From: Klebsormidium nitens
Taxonomy: Eukaryota; Streptophyta; Klebsormidiophyceae; Klebsormidiales; Klebsormidiaceae
Direction: 5' to 3'
Assembly: GCA_000708835.1 (NCBI GenBank)
Contig: DF237119.1
Coordinates: 62,001 to 126,000, forward strand
DNA: 64,000 nucleotides
Part shown: positions 12,733 through 25,600 of the stretch, piece by piece
Layout of the letters: every line of letters begins with the position of its first letter
Numbering within the stretch: position 1 is the stretch's first letter
Translations under genes and position numbers: made by a program
The notes under the pieces: model-generated
Database searches by the model: none
What the model saw: the letters and a program-made list of their open reading frames with translations, nothing else
Told to the model about the DNA's origin: nothing

Positions 12733-15700
12733 ATGCCGCTCTTTCCCAACAAAAAGAAGGGCCCCATCGGGGGCCACGTCACTGAGGAAGAGTATGTGAC
12801 TGATGAGTTGAACGGCGTGGAATCCATGAGTCACGGGCAAAAGCAGATGCCGTCATTCATCGTGGCCCCAAACCTAACTGAAGAAGAATACGTTGGACAG
12901 GAAGCTGACGGTGGGTCGCAGCAAGGGAGAGATCTGTCTGGGAATGTAAGATCCGGTCAAATTGACCAAGTACAAAACGGGGTGGCGCAGAATGGGGTTG
13001 CGGAAAAGAAGGCGGGGAAAGGAAAGGTGTCGTTTTGGAAGCGGACTCTGAGCCGAGGGAAGAAAGAAAAGCGGCCGGCAGATGGAGCAGTAACGGAGGA
13101 AGAGTACTTTGAGTCGGAAAGAAGAGTTTTGAACGAAGCAACTGAGAGCCAATTGGAGAAAGTTTCAACGAGCAAGTCAAAGTGCGCCAAGACGAGCGAG
13201 AGAGAGGATGTTGACACGAGAGAATTGGGGGATGCAGAAACTAAAACATTGGGTAATGCGAGCACTAGCAACTTGGAAGTAGGAAGCATCAGCGGGGAAA
13301 CAAATGCCAACACAGGCGCCGGGCAAGAAGTGGCGCTTTTGCAGAACGGTCTTGAAAGTGGACAGGATGACAGCGTTCGAGGAGAAACTGCCTATGATAC
13401 CCTGGTCCAAGAGGAAAGCACAGCTGTGCAAAATTCTGTGGGAACAAGGGATGGAGACAGAAGCCTGGGTGTGGCATGGAGCGGTCCGACCGTCGACGAC
13501 CATTTAGACCGACACATGCAGGACCTGCGGATGCTGATGCTCCCGAAGCGGCCAGGGTTTGAACCCAAACCTTGGGACGCAACAGGTACGATTCTCCAAC
13601 TTTTTGAGTTCGTTAGGTCCCATTTTGACTTTTGGAGCATTCGGTTGCGCAGCGACGTTGGTGCCAAAAGATGAAAGGTTTCATCCTGACACAAAAGCAC
13701 AGGGCCATTTTATCCTTTTGGAGTCCCTTGTTGTTTCCTCATTCCTATTGAATTTGGGGCCAAGTCTGATTGATTCATCAAACTGTGACAGATCAAGCCT
13801 TTGAGAGAAGCAGAACGTACAGTTAGGTCATCATAAGAGTCAGCAACAATCTAGGTATGATGAGCATCCTGCAGCGGTCCATTGGAGTCAGTTTCTGAGC
13901 AGAGCCTCGTGGGTCCTCAAGAAGGAAAAGAATCTCCATTGCTCGGGGGCCTTTTGCACCCATCACCACATAGAGTCAACTTCAGGCGGACCGCAGAAGC
14001 TCAAGATGGCCGAAATCGCATCGCAGCCGTCCGATCTTCACATAACAAGCCCAGTCTGCAACATTTAGCCTCAAGGGGTTCAATAGCGTGAGGACAGGTT
14101 ACCGGACCGGGTTTGAAGCAAAGTTTGCAAACTGCTTGGAAACGACAAATCTGAAGCGTCCATTTTCTGACGTCAAAAAATAGACGATAGCGACGCGGTT
14201 TCGTCCTGTTCCCCAGCCATTTCAATCTTCTGCGGTCCGCCTGACTTTATTTCATAGTAGAATGGCATTCGCATCAGTACCTCCTGCACGAGCGAGCCTG
14301 TTCCTCTGGCTCAATCCAGTCGGCAGCCTCGCTGTCGTCTTATAAGTCTCCTGTACAAAGTTCAAAACTCCTGATTGCTTTCCTCCTCGACAAGCATGAG
14401 CAACCCATAAAGTCTGCAGTGTCCATTGCTTCACGGAATGCCGCTACATCTCCCCTCAACATCCAGCCCGATTTGGAGTCTTCCTTGAGGCTCTGTCAAA
14501 GGAGTAAAACTATGAGTATCTTCTTGTGGAGGCACAGACGCCTCAAAGCCCCAAGTCCTGAACCCTTCATTCCATACTCACAGCGGCGAGCCCGTTCCTC
14601 GACTTTGGTCCAATCGACAGGGTTGCGATCCGGGTGCGAATACTCCCCGGGGGCACTGATTGCCCCCCTATTGTGTTCAAGAACGACGGAAAGCGCTTCA
14701 AGGATCTGAGCCACACCGACACATGCGTCAAGTTGCGCGAGGGGATGGACTACTTCGTTGGTCTCAAGCTGATGCCTCCGGTGCTCATCAAGTGAGTGCG
14801 TTTACCATTCAGAATTATTGCGAACGCCATTCGCTTGCTTTCTGATGGCTTTCTGGATGCCCTTCAGGGTCTCGCGATTTTGAGAGAGAGCGATGGTAAC
14901 CTTATTGAATTACGGGGTCATCTGTACGGTGCGCTAGTTGGGGTCTATTCCAGCCACTTTGGACCTATTCTTGGACATTCTCTTGGATCGATTGAGACGC
15001 TTGGATCGAGTCCCCCAATCTCCAAGCCGAACGAGCCAACGTGGCCTCTGATCAAAACTGGTGTCAGTACTCAACTTGCTTCGGACAGCTCCCCTATTGA
15101 GCAACCGATTTCAATTCACGGGAAGACCCTGATTTACGACGGCGAGCATCTGTCTTGGCGGTTGCTTAACTGTCAAGTCGTTCCTGTCAAATCGGTTGCT
15201 TGCCTCTTGTAGGTCATCTCCGTTCACATGAACGTTTTGTCGCATCAATGCATATCATCTCATCATCGCACATCGCATCTTCCCTTTTTCAGTTAAGTGC
15301 TGTCGCAATGTCACTCGTCTTTTCAGTCGTCTCTGGTTGGACTTTGTAGACAGCTGCTCTGCTCGCTCCTAAGGGAACTTTAGCTTCAACAAAACAAGAG
15401 CCTCGTGACCTTTCTTTCAAGCGCGTGCTGCTGTTGCTCTCAGGTCGAACTCGGCGGACCTGCAGGTGTTTAGCAGCCTGAAGGGAGAGGACTCGGGCAC
15501 GCTGCACGAAGTTGGCAAGCTGGCGCTGACGCCAACGCGAGAGGGATACTGTGGGCGTTGGAGGTGAGTCTCCGCTTCCTGTCCTGAAATCATCCTCATT
15601 CTCGTTCTCATTTCCAATTTCTCAGTACACTATTCGTTTTGCTCTGGCGCTGACAAGGTCTCGCAAGGGGTATTGCTCGCTGGAAGATGGGTCTAAGCTT

Positions 15701-17475
15701 CTGTCTTTGGTCATTCTCTTTTGCGTTACCTTTTCCGTCTTTCCTTCGCTCTTGTCCTTCTGAGCGTGCACGCCAGACTTTGAGATGGAAGTGGGAATAC
15801 TGTGCGCTTCATTGTGGGTCTCCGGTCCCGTTCTTATATGCCTTCTCTCCCTCACTTTTTTCTTCCCCCTTTCACCTTTCCTCGCTTCCTTTCTTTCCTC
15901 CGGGCACTTTGACCAGATTCCCGCCAGAAGCGGGTTCGTCCTGAAAAAGGTCGACTTTGTCGCTAAGAAAGCGAACGAGATCAACGGTACGATGTCCCCC
16001 CCCTGCTTCTTTGCAGGTGTCAGTTACCGTCCTCGAAGAACGGGGATCGAAGGCGGATGTTTCTGAAGCTCGAAATCGAGGTAGGTTGCGAGAGTGGAAG
16101 TCTCGTAGGCTAAGAAGCGTGGGCGCAAGGAGCTTTCTGGATCAAGAACCCCTTGCTACAAAGTTCTACAATAACGTTCATCCCTGCGATTGAGTGGCGC
16201 CTTTGCTATTTCACTAAAAGCGACCAGGCAGCCTCGCTGTCTGTCTCCCGTCGAGGTCCTTTATTTGGCCACCCATCTTCCCTGAAAAGATCCGAGATGC
16301 GGGTACGAAGCGAAAAGGCAATGCTGGTGGTTACAGATCGGGTCGATGCAAACTGCGCCCGATGTTCAAACGTGGATAGGGAGTCGAGGAACAATTTCGC
16401 CTTCAATTGTTACGCAGAAGTCCGCTCAGACTGGGACTCACACTTTTCCGACCTGATGCGCAATACCGTCAGTCGCTTGGACGTTCGATAAGAGACTCTT
16501 GGCTCTGAAAAAGCTTTGCGCGTCGTTTGCCATTATGCCTTGGGGAGACCTCCTTAGACGATGCAACGAGTGCGTAGAAAGGGTCCTTGCAATCCAACTA
16601 GAAGCTCCTCTTGAGTGTCAGGACAACGGCCTCATGACCGGATTTAGCTTCGCGGTCGTCAGCGATGACGTTTCACTGAAATGACCACGGTATTCCTCGT
16701 CGTGCGCGCAGGGGATAGGCTGGATCGAGTTGCCGCTGCTTGCGAAGGTCTACGCAGGTACGCGCCTTCACTGCCTTTGCTGTTCTACAGTCTCACTGGA
16801 AGTCCTAGAAATAAAAGGAATCAATCCTCTTTTTTGAGCAAAACTCGTCGATTTGTACGTCGCTATGCATTGCCCTTCTATCGGCGGTCTTTCGTGCACG
16901 GATGCGTTTCAAGTCGCTGGGTCCTAGGTTGCAAAAAGGCGCTTTCAGGAAGCCATGATGGCGTTCTTTGACGACGAGGATACAGAGGTCACTCCTTGCG
17001 AGTATCGGCCATCGACCTGCCGTTCACTGGTTTGATCAAGGCTCTCATCCTTGGGCGTTCCCGTTGACCCCTGTTTTATTGGAATATGAGTCCGACTTGG
17101 TATATTTCTACCCGGACTTACATCGACAGAATCACAATCCGGCCGTTCCTTGAGACTGGTCCTATTTATCTCTCTGCTGCGTTTGCGAGGACGCTTCAAA
17201 TCTGTGCACTACCTGCGTCCACGAGTTCAGAGTTCTACATTTGACAGGACCGTCGCTTCGCTTAACCAGCTCTGTCTCCCATCTCCCCTGCAGACGACGA
17301 CCGAGGGAGCAGCACCTCCGGCTCTCCCCTGGGGGCGTTGCTCTACCGGTGCCGGGCAGACCCCGGGAACTCGCTCCTGGGACAGGTGGTCACGGTGGAC
17401 ATTCTTGATTGCCCCTGGGAGATGAACGACCGGTTCAACTGGACGCGCCCGGGGAAAAGCAACCAACCGTACTGA
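12733..17475 (+). CDS. Multi-exon protein with three TEEEY motifs and a possible CNRIP1-like domain
   Basis: Supported exons are 12733-13585, 14584-14791, 15444-15563, 15928-15986, 16024-16080 and 17294-17475 (stop TGA), with phases that agree. One more exon is needed near 16703-16760: either GDRLDRVAAACE (phase 1 in, donor GTCTAC) or GIGWIELPLLAKVYA in another phase. The first 284 codons are charged and disordered, with TEEEY at residues 17-21, 49-53 and 121-125. The middle is globular and beta-rich: VRILPGGTDCPPIVF, NDGKRF, KLREGMDYFVGLKLMPP, then LALTPTREGY. By eye this pattern resembles the animal cannabinoid receptor-interacting protein CNRIP1 (FYKVDGQRFG, KLLTGSSYKVEVKIKP, VTPTKSG), but I could not run a profile search. 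The C-terminus is QVVTVDILDCPWEMNDRFNW. The ATG at 12733 is chosen because composition changes there; the frame is open to 12595. Function unknown. Confidence 0.6.
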
Positions 17476-18965
17476 TGCATCGGAAGGTCGAATTGCTTGC
17501 GGGTCGATCATTGACATCGCTCGTTGCGTAATTGCTGATATGGCGATTGGTAAGCGGAAGATTTGAGGGGGAGCTCAGGTCATGCAGCATGATTTGCTGC
17601 TGGTGAACGGTACGTAAAATCTACTAGGTTTTAATGGCCGCCGTTCTAGTCCGACTATGATAGCAGCAGAATTGTGACTTCACGTTTTGGTGGATCAAAG
17701 CTTGCTTTCATCTCGAAGCCGAGCAAATGATTATGATTCAAATGCGGTGATCAGACCTTTTCAGCAATAGGAAGCCATGCACACGGTGTCGGAAGTAGCC
17801 GCTGTAATTAAGTACAGCGGTAAGCCGCCAGGCAAGTTTTGGATAGGGGCAGGGAGCCCACTTCGATTACCATAATCTGTTATCTGAGGGTTCTAAGCTT
17901 AGGTGAGTCACTTGGGCAAATCGAGTTTGGTTATGTACTGTACTGGCTATGCGCTGTTGTCATTGCTGGACAGACACCAGTGTGCGTCGTGATTTGTAAT
18001 TATTGGCGAAGGATATTGGGGGTTTGCCTCTTTTTGCGGGGATGATATTGAGTGTCTGCCCAGATTTGGTGCAACACCGGCCTGATTTTCAAATGTGGTA
18101 AAATGAGGGTCATGCAGAAGACTCTCGTGGCCATTATCGGTAGTTGATCATGCGCCAAATTGGCCAAAGCATGCATGCTCGGGACGTATGGGACGGCCAA
18201 GACCATCCATGCTGGCATGCAGCCATGGCTATCCAGGCCCAGTCAGTGCGAGCTCTATTCCTGTCTCAGCGAATTGTCAATTACCATGGCGGCAATGCAG
18301 TACACTAACGAAGAAAACAGGCTCGCCGCCACTGTCGAGCTTATAGAAGCACATCTAGGGCGCACGTGTACGCGGCAGCTCAATCGCAGAGTAAAAAAAA
18401 AGAAATCTTAGAAATTAGGAAAGGAATTGTATTGTGAAAAGGACGCTTGAACTCAAATCACTAACAGTTGAGGCTGACCATGAAGTTACACACAATCCAG
18501 CTTGCAGCACGTACAGACTTCCGGCCAGTCATAAAGCCAAATCGGATCCTCCTTAACTAGACATCGAAACAAAAAGAAGAATGACTCAAGCCTCCTTATC
18601 GGAAGAGAGAGAAGGCAACAGGGCGGCCCATAGTAGCAGTCAGACTTGAGCGCCCCTGCCTCCTCTTCGTGAGTCAGCGAAAACATGCACACCTTGATTA
18701 ACCGGTCTTTCTTTCCAGTTGGGAAGGCATTCTATGAGTGCGTAAGTACGGTCTATCTTACGATCCGAAACGTTCGGGGGAGTGCTCACAAAGCGTTCTG
18801 GCACGACTTGGAAATTCTCAACGAGATCGATTTGTACGTAACGGCAGATCTCACGTTACTGATCTGCGTCCCTAAGCCGCTGTCACAAGCGGTGACCAGC
18901 TCATAGCGAACGAGCTAGGGCCTCGATCATTTAAATGATGATCCTCGTCCTTTGTTTCACTTGAT
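17476..18965. other. Intergenic, no gene seen
   Basis: This is the convergent gap between the TEEEY gene and BIN4. It is AT-richer than the flanking exons, holds short ORFs only, and I find no splice-linked exon, repeat or RNA gene. Confidence 0.55.
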
Positions 18966-21302
18966 TCAACAAACCTTCTTGCAAGCGAGCGAAGGTCTTT
19001 TAGGTTTAGCCGTCTTCCTATCGCCGCGAACCGCCCCTGCAGGTCGCCTTTTTGAACTGGACGCGCGCTTAGACTTGGACCTCTTGGGGTCGGAACCACC
19101 TTTTGGACTTTCTTCAAAATTCTGACGGGCTGTGACGTCATCATTCTCGTCGTCATCCGGCAGCATTCCTGTGATGGAAGTAGATAAATTTCACTGCGAA
19201 CGTCTCGTGACCAAAAGAATGCCCCACTAGAGGGGCTTTTGGCGTCTCTGCACCATCCCGTTGCCTTGCATCAACAGATTGAAGGACTAGAAACCCTGGT
19301 CGGCCTGGCGAACTCACCTTCTATCACTTTTTCCGCGTTCTCCATGGTCCAGGTCTCCTCCAGCCTGCAGGATTATACGAGGAATCATCAAAGATATGAA
19401 TTCAGAATGTCAGTACACTAGCCGCCCCATGAGTGGCATGGGGGAATGACCAAAACACTAAGTTTGAGATCATGTGTCCGGAGCGTGCGCCAGACACTAG
19501 TGCATCGAGCTGGTATTGGGACAGGTCTTAGCAGACCACGTTGTGAAATCAGGTGAGGAGCAATGCTCATTTTGAAGGTGCAAGACATGATCCGAACGGC
19601 TTAGAAGAGGAAGAACCGAGCAATGAAAGCGTTACCTGACAAAGTGATTGACCATGTACTCGACCTCAGCCTTTTCGCTGGTCAGCGTCAAAACGCACAG
19701 GCTTCCGCAAGTTGGCACAATTTGTCCATCGAAAATTGTTCCTGCAAAGATGGAGCGCTTTGAGTGCAGGGGCAACCTGTTCCCAACTTCTGTATACTAG
19801 TAGCCAACGTTAAAATCCGGGAAATGAGACTCTGATGAGAGTTCTTGCAGCGCTTTCTGAGAGGATAGAATTTTGTTATAAAGAGCTACGCGAAATCTCA
19901 GTGATATCGTCCCAAACCACGCTTCAGGCCCACTCAACGATCAGAGTCTGATCAGATGTGACATACTCCGACAGAACTTGACAAGTAACGCTGAAAAATG
20001 GTCTCACCCTTCAGGTCGAAGACCAGCTTAGCGTCTGCTTCGCTCGAGAATCGACCGATCGCACCTTTGCATCAGAGAAAGCATGGGATTCAAAAAGGCG
20101 GACTCCACAGTGTCTACGTTCACCTTTTGAGAGGACGTACTGGTAGGCTTGCAAAGAAACATACGGTATACGTTTTCCGAATGCCAATTGATGAAGTCCA
20201 GATCCAGATAAATGGAGGAGTCCTAAGTCAATTTCCAGGACTGTTGCACCGAGGCATGTAGTCAACTTGTTTCCTTAGGATCAGATTGTGCTGGCTTGAA
20301 ACTTCGTGACCGGTCATCACACGGTCAAACTTCTGGTAGACAACGATGCTGCTAAAGCATTTGATCATCTAGAAGCACAAATAGAGGAGTGCTGAAAATA
20401 GATACCTGCATCTCCTTCAGCATCGAATGATGGAGGCAACTCCAAGATGGCTCGGTCGCCTTCTTCGTAGGAATGCATTGCCTGGGTTTTGAATGTCACG
20501 GTCATACTCTTCTTGAAACCGGGAGGCTTAGCCTTTCGTATCTTCGAAGTTGAAACCTGAAGGAGATAAGGGAAGTGGATGATACTGTAGTTGGCAACCT
20601 TCTGACATCCACCAACATTCTTTGCAATATTCTTCGAAGTTAATTCCTCGCCATCGCATTAAAAAGGGATAGCCAAGCTTCATTCAGCTGAATCCTTTTC
20701 CTAGAACCTTGAGTTCAGTAGCTTTCGGAAGGCATGCTACGTGTACGTACCTTCTGCCCCACCTCGTCAACCTTCTTCGAAGAGCTGTGCTCCAACGTAC
20801 TGCTTTGTAGTTTCTTCACTTTAGATGCTCTTTTGCCATGCCCTTCGGCTTCTTTATCTGACTCGGCACTGCTGCTGGTAGGGCTATACTCATCCCCGGA
20901 GTCAGATTCAACATCAGAGTATCTGCTCAGTGTCTGGTCACGCCTACGCTTTTCAACTTCGCTTGCCAGCTTCGGCGTTCTGCTTTTCAAGCGATTGTTG
21001 ACAAAAACGCTCTCTCCCAATTGCTGGTCCTTTCCAAGGTCGTTGCAAGCAGCGGCAAGATTGAAGGCTTTGCACGGCGAACTCTTCGAGCGGGTGTTCT
21101 CAAAGGACATCGGGTCCTCTTCCAGCCGTTTTGCTTTCAAGGCCTGCACTGGTGGGATGAGTGGAAGCAGTCCCTTTCTGGAGTCTGCTTTGACCTTCGG
21201 ACAAGGTGTCGAGGATCTCACGGAAGGAGGAAGATGTTTTAAAGATGTTTCCAACTTTGGCTGGCCCTTCCCAGGTACTCCCTCGCTAGGTACGCTCTTC
21301 AT
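18966..21302 (-). CDS. BIN4: DNA-binding protein BIN4 (MIDGET), plant topoisomerase VI complex subunit; N-terminus uncertain
   Basis: Minus-strand exons join in perfect phase: 20751-21302 (or further upstream), 20406-20556, 20008-20064, 19636-19741, 19318-19364 and 18966-19168. The conserved core reads LELPPSFD..., AIGRFSS, LVFDLKGTIFDGQIVPT, AEVEYMVNHFVRLEE and ENAEKVIEGML, then an acidic stretch and a Lys/Arg/Ser-rich tail. This matches Arabidopsis BIN4/MIDGET from memory (GAVGR, LDLKGTIY, EAETMVEGTL). BIN4 is a nuclear DNA-binding partner of the plant topoisomerase VI complex (TOP6A/TOP6B, RHL1) needed for endoreduplication. The N-terminal part is Ser/Lys-rich and disordered. The same frame stays open above the Met at 21302 (acidic ESSETDEEDPGD) up to a stop at 21432-21434, so the true start or a further upstream exon is unresolved. 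Confidence 0.8.
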
Positions 21303-21434
21303 AGCATCGACTTCCTTGGATTGTTCCTGCTCATCACGTTTGCGTGCGTTTCTCCATGAGCTCCTGGTGTCGCCAGGATCCTCCTCGTCTGTCTCTGAGC
21401 TTTCGTAGTAGTTGATTTCCTTCCGTTTTCTTCA

Positions 21435-22403
21435 GATTGGATTTATCATCTTCTCAGGTTTGAGTTTGCTCTCGGATCTTGCTGGACCTCGTCTTCGTGA
21501 ATCTTCCACTCCAAGCTTGCGGAATCGACTTGCATTTGTATCAGCGAGAAGCAGATTAGGGCTGTGCGTTTCAGACAGAGGAACACCGGATGCATTTTCT
21601 GCTGGCCCTGGTTTCGTCCTTCGCCGGCTGTACTGTTGAACCTGTGGTGTTTGTCCATTTAAAGGAGGCGACTCTTGCATATTCCAGCTTCGATCAGCTT
21701 CCAAGGCCATCTTCGTGTACCCCGCTGAAGTTGAGTCGTTAAAGTTTGTTATGTCCTTGCGCTGCAAACATGATGTTGGATCATGAAAACCAGCTGACCT
21801 GTTCTTCCAACACAAATGGTAGCTATAGTGTGCCAGTAATTTGGAAAGCTGGAGCCTCTGCGTTCCCTTAGTTCTATGTACTCGATCACGCCAACCACAC
21901 CAGGACCGAAAACCTGACAATCGTCGAAGAGTATTCCGGGAGTATTCCAGCAGACTCTGCAACTTAAGTGGCACTTTGGGCCTTTCAAAACCGTCTTTGT
22001 GAACGATCTGTAAACGATCTCATGTGCCGATGAGCTTGATGAGCTGCCTATACATTATCAGTGCTTCAACCTTTGCACTGCCGCCTCGCAGGGCCTGACT
22101 CTCAAGAGACTGTGCTGCTTCAAGAATCGACGTTCAGTTGCCAGATTAGCCAGATCGGTCACAAGATCCTGGGGCATTGAAACGGAAGTGACTCGCAAAA
22201 ACTCATCGCACTAGTTCGCGGTATCCGCACATCGACGGTTGGCAGCTGCTTTTAGCTGCCACGTCAGACATCTGATGTGGATAAGGAAGATCCTCAAGTC
22301 TGACACCCATGACATGGCAGACCCTTTGTAACTCATTAGACAGGACAGCCTGCATGGTGTGAAGACGGTTGATTCCTTCAGCCTTCAGGCGTGGCTTGGC
22401 CAT
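21435..22403 (-). other. Possible upstream exons of BIN4 or of a separate small gene
   Basis: Two minus-strand open stretches look protein-like but cannot be joined with confidence. One is a frame from about 21711 down to 21435 (start MALEADRSWNMQES). It is in the same frame as BIN4 but is separated from it by a TGA at 21432-21434, with no good donor between. The other is 22203-22403 (MAKPRLKAEGINRLHTMQAV). Only transcript data would decide between 5' exons of BIN4, a separate gene and chance. Confidence 0.25.
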
Positions 22404-22689
22404 TCCGCACTTTTGTCACTGAACATCTTCCTTCCAAAGAATTTTGAGAAGCCTTGAGCAGCATGCATCCTTTGCTCCTGACTATCAAAGAACTCTGATC
22501 TTGAATGCAGGTGTCGTAAGTCTGGTGGTGGTGTGGTGCCACCAATCGTTTTGGACGTTTTTATAGAAATTTGGCACTGCTAAGGAAAAACAGAAGAGCG
22601 GGGAGTCGATGATGTGTGACAGCCGGGTGCCTGCATCTCCGGAATTGTGAAGGCTTGTTCAACTTACAAAGCAGGAGAGCTGAGCAGCG
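22404..22689. promoter_or_regulatory. Short divergent gap upstream of the phytol kinase gene
   Basis: The plus-strand kinase starts at 22690 and the nearest minus-strand candidate ORF starts at 22403. If that ORF is real, promoter elements of both must lie in under 300 bp. I recognise no specific motif. Confidence 0.3.
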
Positions 22690-25600
22690 ATGGCTGCGGA
22701 GGTGGTGGGACTTGTAGGAAGGGGCTATTCTATATGTACCCAAAGCAAAATAGGTTTCCAAGAAGTACCTAAGCCGGCAGCCACAAACAAGTTCCGTTGC
22801 TGTGCTTCTGCTCAGGCGCCAGCTTGCTCCTTCAGAGACACACCCAGTGGTCAAAATGAGGACGTCGGCTGGAGGCCGGTGCTGGCTGCGTCTTCCAGGG
22901 CTTTGAGGATACGTTATTTTGATGGTTCTCAGCTTAGAAGACACCAGCTTATTAGAGCACCAGGTTGGGCGTCGGGCAATTTCCATTCAAAGTCTCATGG
23001 CCGAAGGCACTCAAATGTAGAGACCCTGACAAACTGCGAAACACAGTCCGTAGAAGTTTGTTCCTTGAGAGAAGCACCGGTGCTAAGCTGCACGGGAGAT
23101 TCTCAAGAAAAAGTAGATTTATCGGCAGGAAACGTCCAGCCTGCTCCGGAAGTCGTTCCAGGGAAGGAACGTCTGAAACATAAATATCTTTTAAGTGTTG
23201 CCGCTCTGCCGAGCTTAGCCGCTGTACTTTATGCCCCACTTGCGACTGGTGACATTGCACTTCACCTGGAGCTCAAAGTTCCTGACCTTGGGGTGGCCAT
23301 TTTCACGGCGGCAGCTGCGCTGGTGTGGGTGCGCTTGTTTGATGAGCTCGCGCGGAGAAACGTTTTTGAAAGGGTGAGTCAGCTCAGGACCAATGTTTGC
23401 CAAAGGGACCTTAACAACTGCCCCATGTTTGCATAGAGAATCATAGTACCTTCCAAAATTGACGTACTGGTTTCATTTGCGTTGTTAGCATGTTCTTCAG
23501 AACAGATCTCCTAGGTGGCCTTTGTAAATATCACCCATGCATTAGAGATTGTTTGTTCATTGAATTCTCTGCAAATTGTGCACATCCGACTGGTCTTCCT
23601 TATCTTGGCGGGAAATGGAGGCCTTTGTGGTTGGCCCCATTTGATTCTTACTGTCAAAGTTGAATCCTTCAACGACTGCTTTAACATTGCAGAAACTCAG
23701 CCGCAAGCTGGTGCACATCAGCTCTGGCCTTTTGTTCATGCTCTTCTGGCCAGTCTTTAGGTAAGCCGCAGAATCTGGGGGTGCCTCTAGTTCAATCATC
23801 ATGTACCCAAGGACTTGTTTGAGCAGTTGGAAATCTTGTTTGTTCTCAAAACCTGGTTCTCCCCTGTTTTCCTATATGATCCACCATTTCCAGTCAGATC
23901 ATTGACTCTTCTTATAAGTCAGGAATCTGACAGTTTTTCTTTTCACGTATGTTTCCTACTTCAAACCTACTTCATTTTTGCTCTAAGATATGTTTGGTCT
24001 ACAGCTCTGACCACGTGCCGGCCAGCTCTGAAAAGCCAGCGGCTGGTTGTGCAGTGCAAATCCAAACTCGCGGTTGTATGCTGCCCTTGTGCCGGCAGCC
24101 AACCTAGTGCGACTAGCCGCCGTCGGTACCGGGCTGATCAAAAGCGAAGATACGGTCAAAGCCATCAGTAGGGAGGGCGATAGAAGGTAAGTCACTGTCA
24201 CATCTGCAAGTTGCCGCTCTCAGACATTAAAGGGGCTGGCATTGATGTTGTTCTGAGAGGTCCTTGTATTTACTTTATCTTATCCATGTTTTGATCTTGC
24301 ACCAGTAAAAGGGCTAGTTTTGAATGGTTCAGAGTATTCCCGCCAACTATTAGGTCATTCCTTTCCCGCAAGTCACTTTGAAAGGAACCAAAGTAGGAGA
24401 GGACAAGTTCGAGTTGTCTCCGCAGTTCGTCGGGACAATTTGAGTCGCTTGCCCCTCCGTCTTTTTGCCTGCCGCTCAATGTCGGCGAGATGTAGCCACT
24501 TGAATAGTTGGCCTGGAACGACTTGCTGCTTTGGAATTCTGAATCTAGGTTGAACAGAGACATGACCTTCATTGCCTGCCTTTGTAACCATCATAAATCA
24601 ATTCTATCCTTGGTAGAAGTCGGTTCGTCGTTTAGAGTTGACACTCGACCGACCTTGCCTGGAATGGGACGCAAAAGCGTGGTCCTTGTGCAAGAAGGCC
24701 CTCATCACAGGGAACTGCTTGGCCTAACACAGGGAACTGCTTGGCGGCCCCCTCTACTACGTCATTGTGTTGATAGCTGCGACCGTCTGCTTCTGGCGGC
24801 AATCGCCCATTGGGGTGTCGGCGCTAGCGCTTATGTGCGCAGGCGACGGTGAGTGGTTTCTCTGTGCTCTCTGCTGCGGACAATTACAGTGTCAGGTTTA
24901 AGGATCGTGTAGAGCTTGAGAAGCTATGTCAGCTGGATGCGAAATAAGCGTCCAAAATCTGAGAAAATCTTGTCCCTTGACTTTGTTCATGTTCGAAGGA
25001 AGGGACGGTGCCTCCGCTCCTTAAGGAGTCTGGATTGCTTTCATCGTTGTTCGGATCCCGATAGCAAAGCCCTCTGCATCAAAGAGGAAGTAAACGTGAC
25101 ATGGGGCTTGTCCTGACCTCCTCCAACTCTGTCCATCGAGAAAGCCCGCTGTGTTTGTAGGCGATAAAGTCGTACTTCGGATGCCTTCAAAACATTTTGA
25201 GCTTGGACCTCCTCCAGGCGCCGACGTGGTTCTCGTCACTTCAAGCCGTCCCAATTGCATCAATGGCGGATGATGCTGACAGTCATCAGCCTTTTGCCGA
25301 GACGCCTCCACACTCTGTTGTTCAAAGTCAAACTGCAGTTTGCATCAAGGCGCCTTTTTATGGAGGCGGTGCTCCATTGTACATCACTGACCCTTTTGTG
25401 CTTCTTACAGGAATTGCTGATATTGTCGGAAGACGGTTCGGGAAAGGGCTGAAGCTTCCCTACAACAAGTCGAAGAGCTGGGCAGGGAGCGCCGCTATGT
25501 TCGTGACGGGGACAGCGACGGCCCTCCTGTAAGTCGCTTACTTCTCTTCATATTTGAGCTTCAATAATGCGTAGCCAAGGCGAGGGGCCACCGCTCGTTC

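Noticed and set aside
16945-16990. Extra exon EAMMAFFDDEDTE in the TEEEY gene
   Set aside because: It has a fair acceptor and is open in phase 0, but the following exon needs phase 1 and the donor (GTCACT) is weak.
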